From: Sequoia sempervirens
Taxonomy: Eukaryota; Streptophyta; Pinopsida; Cupressales; Cupressaceae
Direction: 5' to 3'
Assembly: GCA_007258455.2 (NCBI GenBank)
Contig: VDFB02047230.1
Location: 159,844,635-159,908,634 of the forward strand
DNA length: 64,000 nucleotides
Position numbers and translations under genes: made by a program. The notes beneath the pieces are model-generated. The model searched no databases, had not been told where the DNA came from, and worked only from the letters and a program-made list of their open reading frames with translations. Below, piece after piece: positions 1-11,839 of this stretch (its first letter is position 1; every line of letters starts with the position of its first letter).

Positions 1-1305
1 TCATAGAAAATAGCTTATGTTTGTCGAACCCCAATCCTAATACCTGAAAAACAACATAAACAAACACATTAGATGGTGAAATGCAAGCAAGAACAAGGAT
101 TCCCCATGGAATCCATTTGCAAAGTTCAAATTAGGAAAAGCAATGAAGAATACAATGAAATAACAATAAAAGAGATTGAATCCTAATTAAACTAGCAAAC
201 TCATGATCACATGGGGGAATTGGTGCCAATTTGATGTGAAAATTGGCCCTTTCCCAATTCCTATGATGCAATATTGATGTATGATGATAATTGATCCACT
301 TTGTTGATGCTTGATGAGTGCTCCAATGGAAAAATCTGCATAACCTAGCTAAGATTCAATGATAATGTATGGAATTTGCTAATGATTTGAGCATAGTAAG
401 TTTACTCAAATTGTGGATTCCAAAATGAAGAGATTAGCCACTTATTTATAGATCGAAAAGTTGAAAGCATTCCCAAAATAGAGAAATGTGGGACTAAGAA
501 TTAGCCAATGGAAAAGTGCCACTTGTCAACCTATGAGTGGATTGAGGATGTGCAAGTTTTGATGATTGTGCCAATAAATGCATATTTTGAATTTTGAATT
601 TGTTGAAATGACATGCAAGAGGGAAGATAGAATGCATTGAATGCCACTTGGCTCAAGGCAAAGGACATGTAAGATGGATTTAATTCCTTGTTGGAAGGAC
701 TTATCCCACTTGGAATTTGGATTCAAATTTGGGGAATATTCCTCAAAAGATGCTTTATTGAAGAAAATAGAGATTTAATAAATCAATTAAATCTATTTTC
801 ATGTGCAAGTGGGAAAAGCTAGAGGATGGGACATGATATGAGATTAAATTAATCCAAGTTAATTAATTTAATGAAGAGATTAAGTGATGTGACCTATTTG
901 ACTTAAATTTATGGATTTATTTAAATCAAATATGAGAGGAATGTAATAAGAGATTAATTAAATAAAGATTCATGATTTATTTAATTAACAGAGATGATGT
1001 TAGATGAAATTCAATAAGGTTTCAATTTATTTAATTTAATAGATAGACTTTAGAGATTTAATTAAATAAAATTGACTATTTAATTAAATGGGGATAGTTA
1101 GATCAAATAGGTTGATTTAAATATCGAGAGAGAAGGTGACTTAATTAGATAACTGATTTATTTAATTAAGAGAGGAATATTGATGAATTTAATCAGATAA
1201 GGGTATTTGATTAAATGGTTAGACTGAAGGATGATTCAGGATGAAATGATGTTAGTGGTCAGGATCAGATGCACAATGTCAATTAGTACATTTTATGTGT
1301 CTACA
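1..1305 (-). mobile_element. Partial LTR of an LTR retrotransposon (TGTAGAC family), cut by the window edge
   Basis: Read on the minus strand it starts TGTAGACACATAAAATG at 1305 and matches the solo LTR at 35206-36467 along most of its length. Shared landmarks are the AT-rich block of AATTAAATAAATC-like words, a stretch containing GACAAGTGGCAC, a TATA box (CTATAAATAAG, near 450-460) and a stretch around GGAATTGGGAAAGGGC. The other end lies beyond base 1, so it cannot be said whether this is a solo LTR or part of a full element. Confidence 0.75.
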
Positions 1306-1798
1306 CTGTCATTTAGAAAATATAATAGAAGTCCTCTTTAGTCATGCTTTTCTACGTATTGTACCTCCTTCTCAAACTTTAGTCAAGTGCAAATAAATAA
1401 GATGCTAGTTTTCATCTAATCCCATATCAACTCATTTGGAACATACCCTACCCTGGGGTAATACTAAAGGTCACATTTTTTGGAGGTATTTTATCAACTA
1501 CTCACATGCCTTCTTTTAAGCTTCCATAAATTGGACGCAGTTCTAACCTATGTATAAGAGAAGAGGAATTGTCTTTTTCTTGTTTATTATAATCATTAAT
1601 TGAATTTTAACTCACTTTTTCCTCTTACTGGTAGTAGTTGTATGTGAATTATCATATGAACTTCCCTTAACCATCCTAAATTAATCTTTTTAGCTACAAG
1701 AATCTAGATATATATGAATTTAACACTACTCTAATAAAATAACTACGAAGGAGTATACTTAGCTTCATGACCAATGTTGAAGAAGTTCATGTTGTGGT
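1306..1798. other. Unassigned AT-rich sequence between two LTRs
   Basis: I see no coding potential and no recognisable repeat here. It is the left flank of the large gypsy element. Its last five bases, GTGGT, pair with ATGGT just after that element's right end. Confidence 0.5.
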
Positions 1799-4700
1799 TG
1801 TTACCTAATTTTGCTTCTAGCTCAATCAGGAAGAGTTATGGTTGTTTCTTGCAAAGTAAAGGAAAAGATATACATTCTACTCGGCTATGTTATATCCATA
1901 TGCATAAAAGAAATTATCAAATAGACTACATTACATTATGTAAATGTATACAACAAAGAAGAGAGAGAGAAAATGTTGCATAAAATTTGTCTTTATTGAT
2001 AATAATAAATGTATGGTGTCACACACAAGCCGTGGGACTAACTATTTCAATGTAGAAAAAGAAATAAGCTATACATTTGAGGATACATAAAAGTAAAAAT
2101 GAATATGGAAAGAAAGGGGATCCATCATTGCCTGAATGATGAATCCCAGTTGAGTTGAGTTGTTGCATCTGCTTCAACCTCCCTATTGCTTGTCTAGCCT
2201 CCAAAATTTTCTTTCCAGTTGCTCCAAGATTTCCTGCATGAGTGAGAGAGTTTGTTAGAGCTCGAGATCATCAATCTTTACATATGAAACATCTAAAAAC
2301 ATATAGCCTAATACTCATAAAGCATTGAAATATTCTGGATACCACAAATTTCTAGGAAAACAGAAAGGATATCATAAACATTTATCATATGCTTTGTTTT
2401 ATTTAACATGTTTGCTTATTGTGTAGGTTTAGGTGAAATTCTCATTGCTTAATTATCTATATTTTATATTATAGCATGTGGAGTGAAATGGGCTCCCACA
2501 AAGGTTGATCCCAACATGCTACCCTCTTGCTTCATTTGAGAGGGATAATCATAGGTGAATCATCTATGAAAACATTGAAGACAAATTTTGTAAGGATTGG
2601 TAAAGTATGTTGGTTAAGGATAGTCACCTTATTGATAAGGATTTCTCCTTATTAGTAAGAACACTCCACTATCAACATAGTCATGTTTCCAAAAAAACTA
2701 ATCACCAAGGATTCCATAATAGTATTCATGAACAGTTTGGTATGCAATGTGTCCTTATCCATTGCTTTTATCTATTTGGTTTTAACAACATTGTCTCAAG
2801 ATAGTTATAGGTGGAATGGAGTTGGAGGTATGCATGTTAAAAGGAAACAACCCAACATCAAGGAAATAATAGCCTCGTAGTAAAAGAGACTAACAATGGT
2901 CACAAATCATCTTGGAGAAATTGGGAGCAGTCATTGCTAAGAGTGTTTGTAAAATTATCATAGCAATAGGCTATGTTTTATGAAAATTTCTAGAGTATGG
3001 AGTGATCACAACCCACAGTGATGAAATCCTTATAGTACCTTTAAGTTCCATGATCAAAGAAGAATACATAGTCTCAAGGGTTGCAAGACAATCATTTCTA
3101 AAAGGGGTAAAAGGAAATACATTAAAGTGATAATCCCAAATCACCCCATGTAATAAAGAAATGATGGGAATCTGATAAAGGTTACTGATGGATGACTGTC
3201 ATTTATTTTAAAGGTCCCATAATTACCATTAGACTATCCACTAAAAGGTTACTTTTGAAATTCATACCTTCCCTCATTGATGCAAATGCAAGCACTATTG
3301 AAGCCACATGGTTTTGGAGAAAATGTTGTTTGGAATAGTTAAGGAGTTGGCTATCATCAAAGCAGTTTTTTGTCTTCTAGATATTCAAGAGTGTTGATAT
3401 CTTAAGTACTGATATTTTTCTATGGAAAGACTATATGGATGAAGAAAGGCCTCATACTTTTCTCATTAGTGTAAGACAAACTTTCAAAGGATCTTGAAAT
3501 TTTGAAGACTATAAGAACAAGAGACAAAGTACATAGTTCAAGTTGTAGACAAAGTTTGAAGGTTAATTTGTATGATAGGGAGTTTATAATGAGAATAGAA
3601 ACACCTCAAAGGATTATGCACAGAATAAATGAAAATTAGCTATTGAGGATGGTGAATAAAATAGAGGGAAAAGATCTTGAAACATTGAAGATAATGCAAT
3701 TAATTTAAAGGTAGTCTACAAGCCTAATGGTGGTACTGCTTGAATGTATGACAATGGTAACGAGATATAGTCATAACATGAAAATATGATAGAGGAGCTT
3801 CTATCTTGTATTCACTAGAAAATGCAAAGGACAAAGTCACGTCCTTCCAAGAAATAGAGCAAAAAAATGCTTATAGAAACCCATAACAGTAAAATGCTTA
3901 TGGAAATCTCGGCCATAGTGAGGTTTAAACCCTCGAATACCTATAGCAAAAGTTTAAAACTTAGATTTATACTTTCCAAGTGGAGATGCAAGAAAAAAAT
4001 GCTCGAGAAATGTACAGGGGTCTTCTAAACAACAAAGTGCAGATACAAACAAATACATTTATCCTTTTTGCATCAATATACTTGGCCTACAAAGCAAAAG
4101 AGAAACCCTATATTTTCCAGAGGTATTGGAAGAAAAATACAAAGAAACCAAGATAACTTCAATACTTTTTCTCATAAAATTCGAAGCAAGTTTTCCAAGA
4201 CAAGAGAATGAAAACTAATGTAAAGCTTTAGAATGCTGATCACACAGAAAAATAAGCATGTTCTCACCATTTTCTTCTATGATAGAGTTCAAAATAAGCA
4301 TCTTATTCACATATAATGAAAGGAATGATTTTGTTTGCATTGAAAAGGCTTACCCCAACTCAGTTTTGACAATTTTCACACAAAATTTTCTATGAAAAAT
4401 CATCCACAGAGCTCTAGGTGAAACTCTATGGCGGTGCCCTTGAGTTTCCTAAAATTTGCAAGGGAAAAAGATGAAGTGCAAAATGAGTGGTGATCGGTGA
4501 GTTTTTGGCTGAGTTTTGTTTGCTAGGGTTTCATAACCCTAGCTTATGCCGACAAAGCTTAAGGAATTTTTTCCTTTCATTTTAATTTTTTCAAATGAAA
4601 ACTAATACCCCTGTGTAATGTTCATCCCTACTGAACTCAATATGGCCCCTTGTATATGCCAAGTATGGAAGTCTTTCAAGACTTATGTTTTGTATTCAAT

Positions 4701-5799
4701 TTCCCACATGGACTGAGCTATATAAGTATTATTTTATATTTACTTTGAGATGTAAAACATTTGACTAAGTGATATTGTTATAAATTACTTAGTTAAGTGT
4801 TGCTTAAATGCAAAATTGATGAAATGTAAAAGCATTAAGGGGAAGTAGTTGGGTTTTATGGTTTGCAAGCATATAGGGGGAAGTTGAGGAGGTTAGTCAA
4901 TCTTTGGAGAGAATATAGGTTTGTTTGACTTAGTTTTGAGCAGATTTAGGGTCTTTTATGGTGGATAGGATCATGTCTTAACTTTTTCTTCACTTTAGAC
5001 TCTTTTTGGAGGGAGTTTGAGACCTATTTTCGGGGCTTTTTGGTTACACACAACGAAGAAGGTTCTAGTTCCTATTTTGGTGCATCTTGATGGAGAATGG
5101 ATATAGTCACTTGTTGACTCATTTGTAGAGGTAATTATTACTTATTTTTTTTCTTCTTTGTGATTTCTTTTGATTCCTTGGAAAAAAAGGCAATGTTTTG
5201 TAGCTCTTTTGACATGTATACTAGTGGATACCTTGGAAATCATTGAAGTTAAGTATTTTTCCTTCTCAATTTTTTTTTCTACTATGTGCAAGTGTTTGAT
5301 TGATGAGATTACTTGTGAAGTTATTTATTTCCTTGTAGTTTTTGTCTCATTGTTAGCACTTCTTGCAACAAATATGTATGTTGCAGGTTATAAGTTGTGT
5401 TAAAATGCAAATGCTTCTAGTTGTGAAAATGTCTTTCCTTCTAAGAGTTTAGCATTAAGGCATTCCTATGAAACACTTATGCAAGAAACATATGAAATTG
5501 AGTTGTGTAAGCAAATATTTGTCATTTGATTGAACTATGTATGTTAGTTGTTCTACAGGTCCTAGTTAGTGTTTTGGTGCATCACCTTTTTTCAAGCTTT
5601 CAATTTTTTAGTCTATGCTTCCTCTTACCCTTTTCCTCTGCAAGTCTTTAGAATAGTTAATTTTGGTGAGTACCTTAGGAGCCAGCCTTCTCTGGAGGTC
5701 CATTCCAAGTTTAGGTGACCCACAGCCTAGGAATGTTCCCATGTTTTTCCAAAATGCTAAGTTTTGCAACTTAGCAAGGGTGCAATTTTGGAGATAATA
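1799..5799 (+). repeat. 5' LTR (~4.0 kb) of the large gypsy element
   Basis: It aligns end to end with 13265-17235 at what looks by eye like roughly 90-95% identity with small indels. It starts TGTTACC and ends GGAGATAATA. Length is unusual, since most plant gypsy LTRs are far shorter. The short open frames inside have no family resemblance and are not annotated. Confidence 0.85.
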
Positions 5800-5815
5800 G
5801 TTTTGGCATGCTCAA

Positions 5816-5826
5816 TGGTACCGTTG
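5816..5826 (+). other. Probable primer binding site
   Basis: TGGTACCGTTG lies 16 bases after the 5' LTR. It matches 9 of 11 bases of TGGCGCCGTTG, the complement of the 3' end of plant tRNA-Asp, which Athila/Tat-type elements use as primer. The two mismatches could be decay. The tRNA assignment is from memory. Confidence 0.45.
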
Positions 5827-6014
5827 AATCAAGATAGTCTTAGAAATTTATGTTTATTGTTGGTTTTGATATGCAACCATTAGTTCCCATACCTTTGAGA
5901 GGTTAAATCAATATATCTAGTGACTCTAAGTGTGGAAATTAGTAGAAAACCAGTGTTGTAATAGCTTATGAGAAGGATTCAGATAAGGAGTTTAAAATAT
6001 TTTGAGTTTTGTAG

Positions 6015-7952
6015 TTGTCTCCACCCAAAAGGCAAGACATAACTACAAAAAGAGATCCATATTCATTAAGAAAGACATATTCAACTCCACCTTCATTGAG
6101 ATCGGATGTTCATTCTGTAAGAGCTCACATTATTGTTGCACCAATGGCGAGAAGTCAACCTTTTGTGCAGTTTAATGGATGCAGTCCATTGAACTTGGCT
6201 TAGCATAATGATATCCCAATTGCAACTCTTAAGAGTATTCCCTTTTTCACTAGAGAGGACCAAAATACACCCATTGAACACATTAAAGATGTAGCAAATC
6301 TGTGTTTAGTACATCATATAACACAAGAAAATGTATCCATTAGACTGCTAGTAGCATCTTTTAAGGGAAAAGCCCTTCAATGGTTTAGGAGTTTAGCTAT
6401 TAACTCAATTACTATGTGGGATGAGCTTGGAGAAGGACTATGTAAACATTTTGATGACAAGTATGATTACTTGTCATTGGTGAATCAACTCTCTACTATC
6501 AAGAGGGCTCCTCATGAACATATGACATACTTTAATTTTTTCTCCTAGAAGTCTTGGGACAAAATTCCACAGAACATAAGGCCTTTTTTTTTTTAGACTG
6601 CAGGAATCGGGTAGCACGACCCCCTATAAATTGCAGTGCGCCTGGTAAACTTTTTAACGTGACCGGCCGCGCTGGTGTGACACGCCCTCTGGTACCACGG
6701 GACAGGGGATACTAGAACTCGTGACCAGCAGAGCCGCAACAGAATTACTTAGCCAACCGAGCTAGGGCCCCCGCCCACAGAACATAAGGCCTTCACCTGA
6801 GTATGCATTTTTGTATTTTTTGAGGTCTTTGAATAGTGAGATTGTTATGATACAGTCCATGGGTGGTAATAATTTTCCACAAGCCTATGACATAGTTGTT
6901 AGAGTTGAGAACAACCTTATACAAGCTGGAAGGATATCCCCTAGACCTCCTATGCCAATTTTCCCTAATATATAGCCTCCTATGACTATTCAAACACCTC
7001 AAATAGCCCCTTTACCAACTACTATTAGTCAAGAAAAAGTTGTCCCAACCCAATCTCGCGAGTTGCAAGAAATAAAAGGTTTACTTCAGTCTTTTGGAAA
7101 TAAATTAGTAAACATGACGAAGCAACAGTTTCAAAGCTTCAAGCCATACCAGCCTCTGAATCAAGGATAAAACTAGCCTTATCAAGCTAATAGGAAGCCA
7201 TATCAGGGAAACAACTAAGGTACAAGACAAAATCTCAACACAAGGACTTTTCAGCCATATAATCCAACTCCAATCAGTTCAGCTAAGGAACTTGTACCTA
7301 TTCAAAATAACCTTGCAGTTGATTATGAGTGGTGTTTTCCCTACAACCAACCCCATAATCAAGCTACATGTTCAAATGGAGTTATTAACCAAGCTTTGAT
7401 GGTGCAGAATGTACCAAGTATGCAAAATGTGCCTAATGATGAATCTCCACAACAATAGGATTCCCCTCCAAGTGATACAACTCTCCAAATTAGCAAGGAG
7501 AGGATCTTTGTGGAGTGAACAAAGATGATTATCCAATAGCAACTAATACTAGAGCCAAGAAAAGGGATTTTGAAATTGGACAATAAACAAACAAAGAAAA
7601 AGAAGCTACTTGTCCATCCACCTCTCAAGTTCCACACATAATACAAAGAAATACACAAGGCACTACCAATGAGTAGCCTGGGAACTAGCCCCAATCATCC
7701 CACTTGCAAGCAGAACCTGCTGTTGTAAAGACCCACCAAAAGTTAAATATTGTTGCACCTTTCAACATTATTGAGAACATGAAGAAAATGAATGTAACTA
7801 TGTCTATGTGGGATTCCTTTTCCATCCCAGGTCAAAAATATTTATTACAGTATGCACTATCTAATTTAAGTGTTTCAAGTGATGTTCCAGTTGGTCAAGT
7901 CAAGGTTGTTTTTACAAACACACCTCAAACTAGCAGTGGGTAGTCAGGTAAT
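6015..7952 (+). pseudogene. gag (capsid polyprotein) of the large gypsy element, interrupted
   Basis: The conceptual translation contains a retrotransposon gag core between about 6240 and 6530: a stretch reading FFTREDQNTPIEHIKDV, then GKALQWFRSL followed by WDELGEGLCKHFDDKY and a conserved NQLSTIKRAPHEHM. This is the capsid-like domain that builds the virus-like particle in the cytoplasm. The 3' third (about 6790-7950) is rich in Pro, Gln and Asn, typical of the gag tail. A SINE splits it at 6584-6774. Several in-frame stops and frame changes show that it is dead. No CCHC zinc knuckle was found. The start is uncertain because the segment at 6015 opens on TTG, not ATG. Confidence 0.75.
6584..6774 (-). 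mobile_element. tRNA-derived SINE inserted in gag
   Basis: This GC-rich block of about 191 bp is flanked by a perfect 17-bp target duplication, CCACAGAACATAAGGCC (6567-6583 and 6775-6791). On the minus strand it begins GCGGGGGCCCTAGCTCGGTT. It shows an A-box-like word (TAGCTCGGTTGG), then about 35 bases later a B-box-like region (GGTCACGAGTTCTAGTATCC), a non-tRNA body, and a terminal poly(A) seen as T11 at the left end on the plus strand. This is the classic layout of a tRNA-related SINE transcribed by RNA polymerase III and mobilised by a LINE. Family name unknown to me. Confidence 0.9.
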
Positions 7953-8913
7953 GGGCGATCCCATAATAGTGGTTTACAATTTTTGGCCAAACTAGACACT
8001 GAAATTATTATTTTTAACTAAATCTTCACATTCGGGCACCTATAGTGGCTAAACTGTGAGGAATTTGAAGATGGTGCAAACTAGAGTCTCATCAAATTTT
8101 GTCAAATTCTAAAAATATTTTTTTTCAAAATTTTGGAATCAAATTGCACTTCTTTTCCATCTCCACTAAAATTGATTTTTTAGAAAACAACATTTTTAAA
8201 AGTGACTCAGATATACGCATAACATTTTTCCATGAAGGATAAAATTCTAATTCTTTCAAATTTAGATTTGTAACTCGATATCTAGTGCTTCCACTTGGTT
8301 AGATAGTTTTTTATTGAATATTTTCTCCTTAATCAACTTTCAAGGTCAAACAAATTACAATTCAGACACAGCGTACCGTATAACACGTAACTTTTTTGTA
8401 TATGTCAAAAAAAAAATATTTTTTGGATCAAGTACTTCAATATCTGGTGCACTCATTTTTTTTTTTGATAATATTCTATTTTTCCACATGTGAAGAACAA
8501 AGAAATTCATTTTCAATGAAAAACCTATGTTTAATAAAACTTAAAAAACAAATACATAACAAAACCAAAACATATTAAAATTATATTCATTGGATAGCTT
8601 GTTTTAAGGAATACCATAATCATTTGAAATAAATTTTAAATGAATTCATTTGATCCCTCAAAAGCTAAATCAAAAGTGATTTTTATTAGCATTTTGATAG
8701 GTGTAAAGGAGACGCATTTATAGGCATGGTTTAAAACTAGCGAGGTTCTATCCAAGGGGGTTTGATCTAAGGTGATTTGATCAAACCCTCTTCAATTGGA
8801 ATCCTTAAAATGGAACTTTTTAAAGCTTAAATCATTATATTTTCTAAAAATATGTGATTTCAGCTAAAATTCGTTCCTCTCAGGAATTGTAAACCACTAT
8901 TATGACAGCACCC
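7953..8913. mobile_element. Non-autonomous TIR DNA transposon, copy 1 (961 bp)
   Basis: The ends contain a perfect 20-bp inverted repeat CATAATAGTGGTTTACAATT (7962-7981, reverse complement at 8885-8904). It extends outward imperfectly to GGG...CCC. The element is flanked by TAAT on both sides, and removing it with one TAAT restores the reading frame between gag and protease. It encodes no transposase and is AT-rich. A diverged copy lies at 52175-53158. Superfamily is unresolved; a 3-4 bp duplication at TAA/TAAT is compatible with PIF/Harbinger among others. Confidence 0.85.
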
Positions 8914-9590
8914 TAATGATGTTAAACCCCCACCCTTTTATGTGTCTTTGATAATAGGGGATAAATTGGTTCATAACTGTATGATAGATTCAGGGGCAAG
9001 TAGTTTTGTTATGCCCAAGTAGATTGCTAATATGTTAGGATTGAAATATCAACCTCTTGAAAAGGGAGTGGTCCAACTTGATGGGACAACCATTAACACT
9101 GTAGGTTTCATTAAGGATTTAATCCTTAGTTTACATGCCTGCCCAAACTTTTCCATCCCATAAGACATTTTTGTTATTGATTTTCCACCATATTTTTCCT
9201 TGTGTTTGTCCAAAGATTTTACTTCCAAAATAGGTGGTTACTTGTCGTCAAATTGGTCTCACATGTTGTTTAGGACTAGATATGGAACAAAAGTAACCAT
9301 TAAGTCCAAATTAATAGCAAAGGAACATATAAAGCCCAATGTACCAAGTGCCTTAAATTCCAACTGTGTTATTTTTTATAGTAATGAGCATGCTACTGCT
9401 CAAGAACCAAGTACTCAAATTGAGGATATCCCAGATATCCTTCTAAATGAGTGGGCAACAAAAAATGTAGAGGATGAACTAGGTAAGAACATTGAGGACA
9501 AAGGCCTACGTGTATACATGATGCATGATCCATATTCTATTATTCCAAAGCTTGAAAAGAAGGTTTATCAAAAATTTGAACAATAGAATG
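8914..9590 (+). pseudogene. Aspartic protease region of the large gypsy element
   Basis: The frame after the TIR insertion reads VKPPPFYVSL, then CMIDSGASSFVMP. The Asp-Ser-Gly-Ala is the catalytic motif of retropepsin-like proteases, which cut the Gag-Pol polyprotein. Downstream follow LDGTTINTVGFIKDL and then a 128-codon open stretch (9200-9586) without a recognised domain, probably a linker. Stops occur soon after the active site (near 9021) and again near 9161. Confidence 0.75.
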
Positions 9591-10083
9591 AGGTATGTAA
9601 AATGTTCTTTGATGGTTCAAGAAGAAGAAATGGAGCTGGTGGGGGTGCAATGATTTTATCTCCACAAGGTGACAAGTAATATTCAACTTTTTGTTTTTCA
9701 TTTTCTTGTACTAATAATACAACTGAATATGAAGGTTTGATTTAGGGGTTGGAATGGAATAGAAAGAGGAAGATTTCCAACCTATAGGTATTTGGTGATA
9801 GTGAGTTAATTGTTAATTAGGTAAGAAATATGCATGTTATAAAGAATGATGTATTTAAGTCTTACAAACATAGAGTATGGGACATGATAGAAGAATTCGA
9901 TGCCTTCAATCTGCTTTCTATACCTAGGAGTCAAAATAAACATGTAAATAGGCTAGCTGCAATAGGTGCTCAATTTGACACACCTAACAATATTAAGAAA
10001 GAAAAAGTGCAGCAATATGTTAAAGTTGGTGTAAGGCCATCTATCCCTGATAGCAATTTTTTGAAAGTGATGGGAAAGTATTG
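9591..10083 (+). pseudogene. Archaeal-type RNase H domain located upstream of RT
   Basis: The translation gives MFFDGSRRRNGAGGGAMIL, then TTEYEGLI, then VFGDSELIVN and finally IPRSQNKHVNRLAAIGAQFD. These match the four blocks of an archaeal-type RNase H1 fold: first Asp in FDGS, Glu in EYEGL, Asp in GDSELIV, and the His/Asn-Ala region after PRSQN. This domain would degrade the RNA strand of the RNA-DNA hybrid during reverse transcription. Three in-frame stops interrupt it (near 9678, 9745 and 9818). It sits between protease and RT. In the Tat elements I know of, the extra RNase H follows the native one. Confidence 0.8.
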
Positions 10084-10194
10084 AGTTTTCTGCTTGAGGA
10101 ATATGAGTTCTCAGTGGTAAATCAAGAGAAACTTAAACAATGATATGATGATCAGTTAAAGAAAGAAAAGACTGGTATGTAGATCAAAGAGGAA

Positions 10195-11000
10195 CACTAT
10201 GAAGAGCTTGAAATATTCAAAGGTAAGCTCCTTAAAATTGGTAAGACCTATTCCCATTAAGATATACAAGCCTTTATTACATTGTGTCAAGAGTTTCATG
10301 ATGTTTTTTCATGGGTGTATTCTGATTTAAAAGGTTTTGATCCTAAAATTGTCCAGCATACCATAGAATTAGAGCCAAATGCAAAACCTGTTAGGAAAAA
10401 ACATAGGCCTTTAAATCCCAAACTTAAGCCTCTTATGATAAAAGAGTTGACTAAGCTGATTGATGGAGGTATCATTTTTTGAATCAAGCATACATCATCG
10501 GTCTCTAACCTTGTCCCGGTTAGAAATAAAAATGGAGAGATTAGGCTTTATGTAGATTTTAGAGACCTCAATAGAGCCTCATTAAAATATCATTACCCAC
10601 TACCCTCTATGGAGTAGATCCTTCAAGTTGGTTATGAAAGGTTTTCCTTGCTTGATGGTTATTTTGGTTATAACCAAGTTCTAGTAAAGTAAGAATATCA
10701 ATACAATATTGCTTTTACCACAAAGTGGGGAACTATGGCTTATAAAAGAATGCCATTTGTCCTGTCCAATGTTGGTGCCACTTTTAAAAGGGAAATGAAC
10801 ATGGAATTTCAAGGTCTGATCTATAAGTTAGTGCTCATTGACCTTGATGATATAACAGTGTTTTATAAGAATGTAAATGAGCATCTTTCCAATTTGAAAC
10901 AAGTGTTTGAGAGGTGTAGGGAATTTGGTATATCCCTCAACCCCCAAAAACTCCATTTTTGTTGTCCATGAAGGAAAGCTTCTTGGACATGTAGTGTCAA
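10195..11000 (+). pseudogene. Reverse transcriptase of the large gypsy element
   Basis: Ty3/gypsy RT motifs appear in order: a connection segment with EFHDVFSWVYSDLKGFDP, then AKPVRKKHRPLNPKLKP, KLIDGGII, VPVRNKNGEIRLYVDFRDLN, HYPLPSM, YFGYNQV, AYKRMPFVLSNVGATF and the catalytic box LIDLDDI (the usual YxDD box, here DLDD). Stops or frame shifts occur near 10481, 10615, 10690 and 10970. The first residue of the box is Asp instead of Tyr or Phe, which is probably decay. Confidence 0.85.
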
Positions 11001-11039
11001 AACAAGGGATCACCATTAATCTAGAGAGAATAAGTGCTA

Positions 11040-11560
11040 TCTAAATCTTTCCTTTACCTAGCCATAAAAGGGGCTACAAATCTTTCTTGGCAGAATTAAC
11101 TTTTTGAGAAGATTTATTCCAGATATTGTAAATATTTTGAAACCACTAATTTCCATGTTGAAAAAGAATGCAAGTTTTAGTTGGACCAGAGAGGCCAAGT
11201 GTAGTTTTGAAGCAATCAAGGAGGCATTATCAACAACTCCCACTTTGGTAAATCCTAATTTTGCAAATTATTTTATTATGTATGATTTTGGTAGCATAGA
11301 CACCATTTTTGCAATGTTGGTACAACAGAATGATGGTAATTTAGAACCTATCAATTCTTTCAGTCAAGGTTTAGAGGACTATGAACAAAGGTATACTTTT
11401 GTGGAATTACTGTTATTAGAAGTTTGAAAAAGTTTAGGAATTTTATTTCTAAGAACAAGGTTCATCCCATGGTTTCCCATCCTAGTGTCAAGGAATTCCT
11501 TTTTAGCAGAGAATTGAATGAAAAGAGAACAGGTTGGATTACAAAGGTCATGGAATATGG
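11040..11560 (+). pseudogene. Native RT-associated RNase H region of the large gypsy element
   Basis: The translation has FSWTREAKCSFEAIKEAL and TPTLVNPNFANYFIMYDFGS, then EPINSFSQGLEDYEQRYTFV. This is the thumb plus the RNase H that normally follows gypsy RT. The first catalytic Asp is the one in MYDFGS. The domain lies about 120 bases after the RT end, so this element has two RNase H domains, one on each side of RT. One frame shift follows at about 11424. Confidence 0.75.
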
Positions 11561-11839
11561 CATTGATATCAAAATTACCAAACTTGAAAAGTGTAAAGGG
11601 TTGTGTGAACAAATTGCTTTAGGGTCTAAAGATGAGCAAGAAACTCAGAAGGAGGTTGTCCTTGTGATAAATGATGAACCTCAGATTACTGCATCAACAT
11701 TGGTTGCAAGTTGGATGTGAGAGATGATTCATTTTTTATAGACTAGTGAGTTCCCACAAGGTTTAAACAAGGCCAAGAGGAGGTATTTCAGGTTACAATC
11801 AATTCCTTATGTGTTGGTTAATGATGTATTGTTTAGAAA

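Noticed and set aside
6700..6774. A functional tRNA gene on the minus strand
   Set aside because: The box A and B-like motifs are degenerate, no cloverleaf can be closed, and the block has SINE hallmarks (long duplication, poly(A)).
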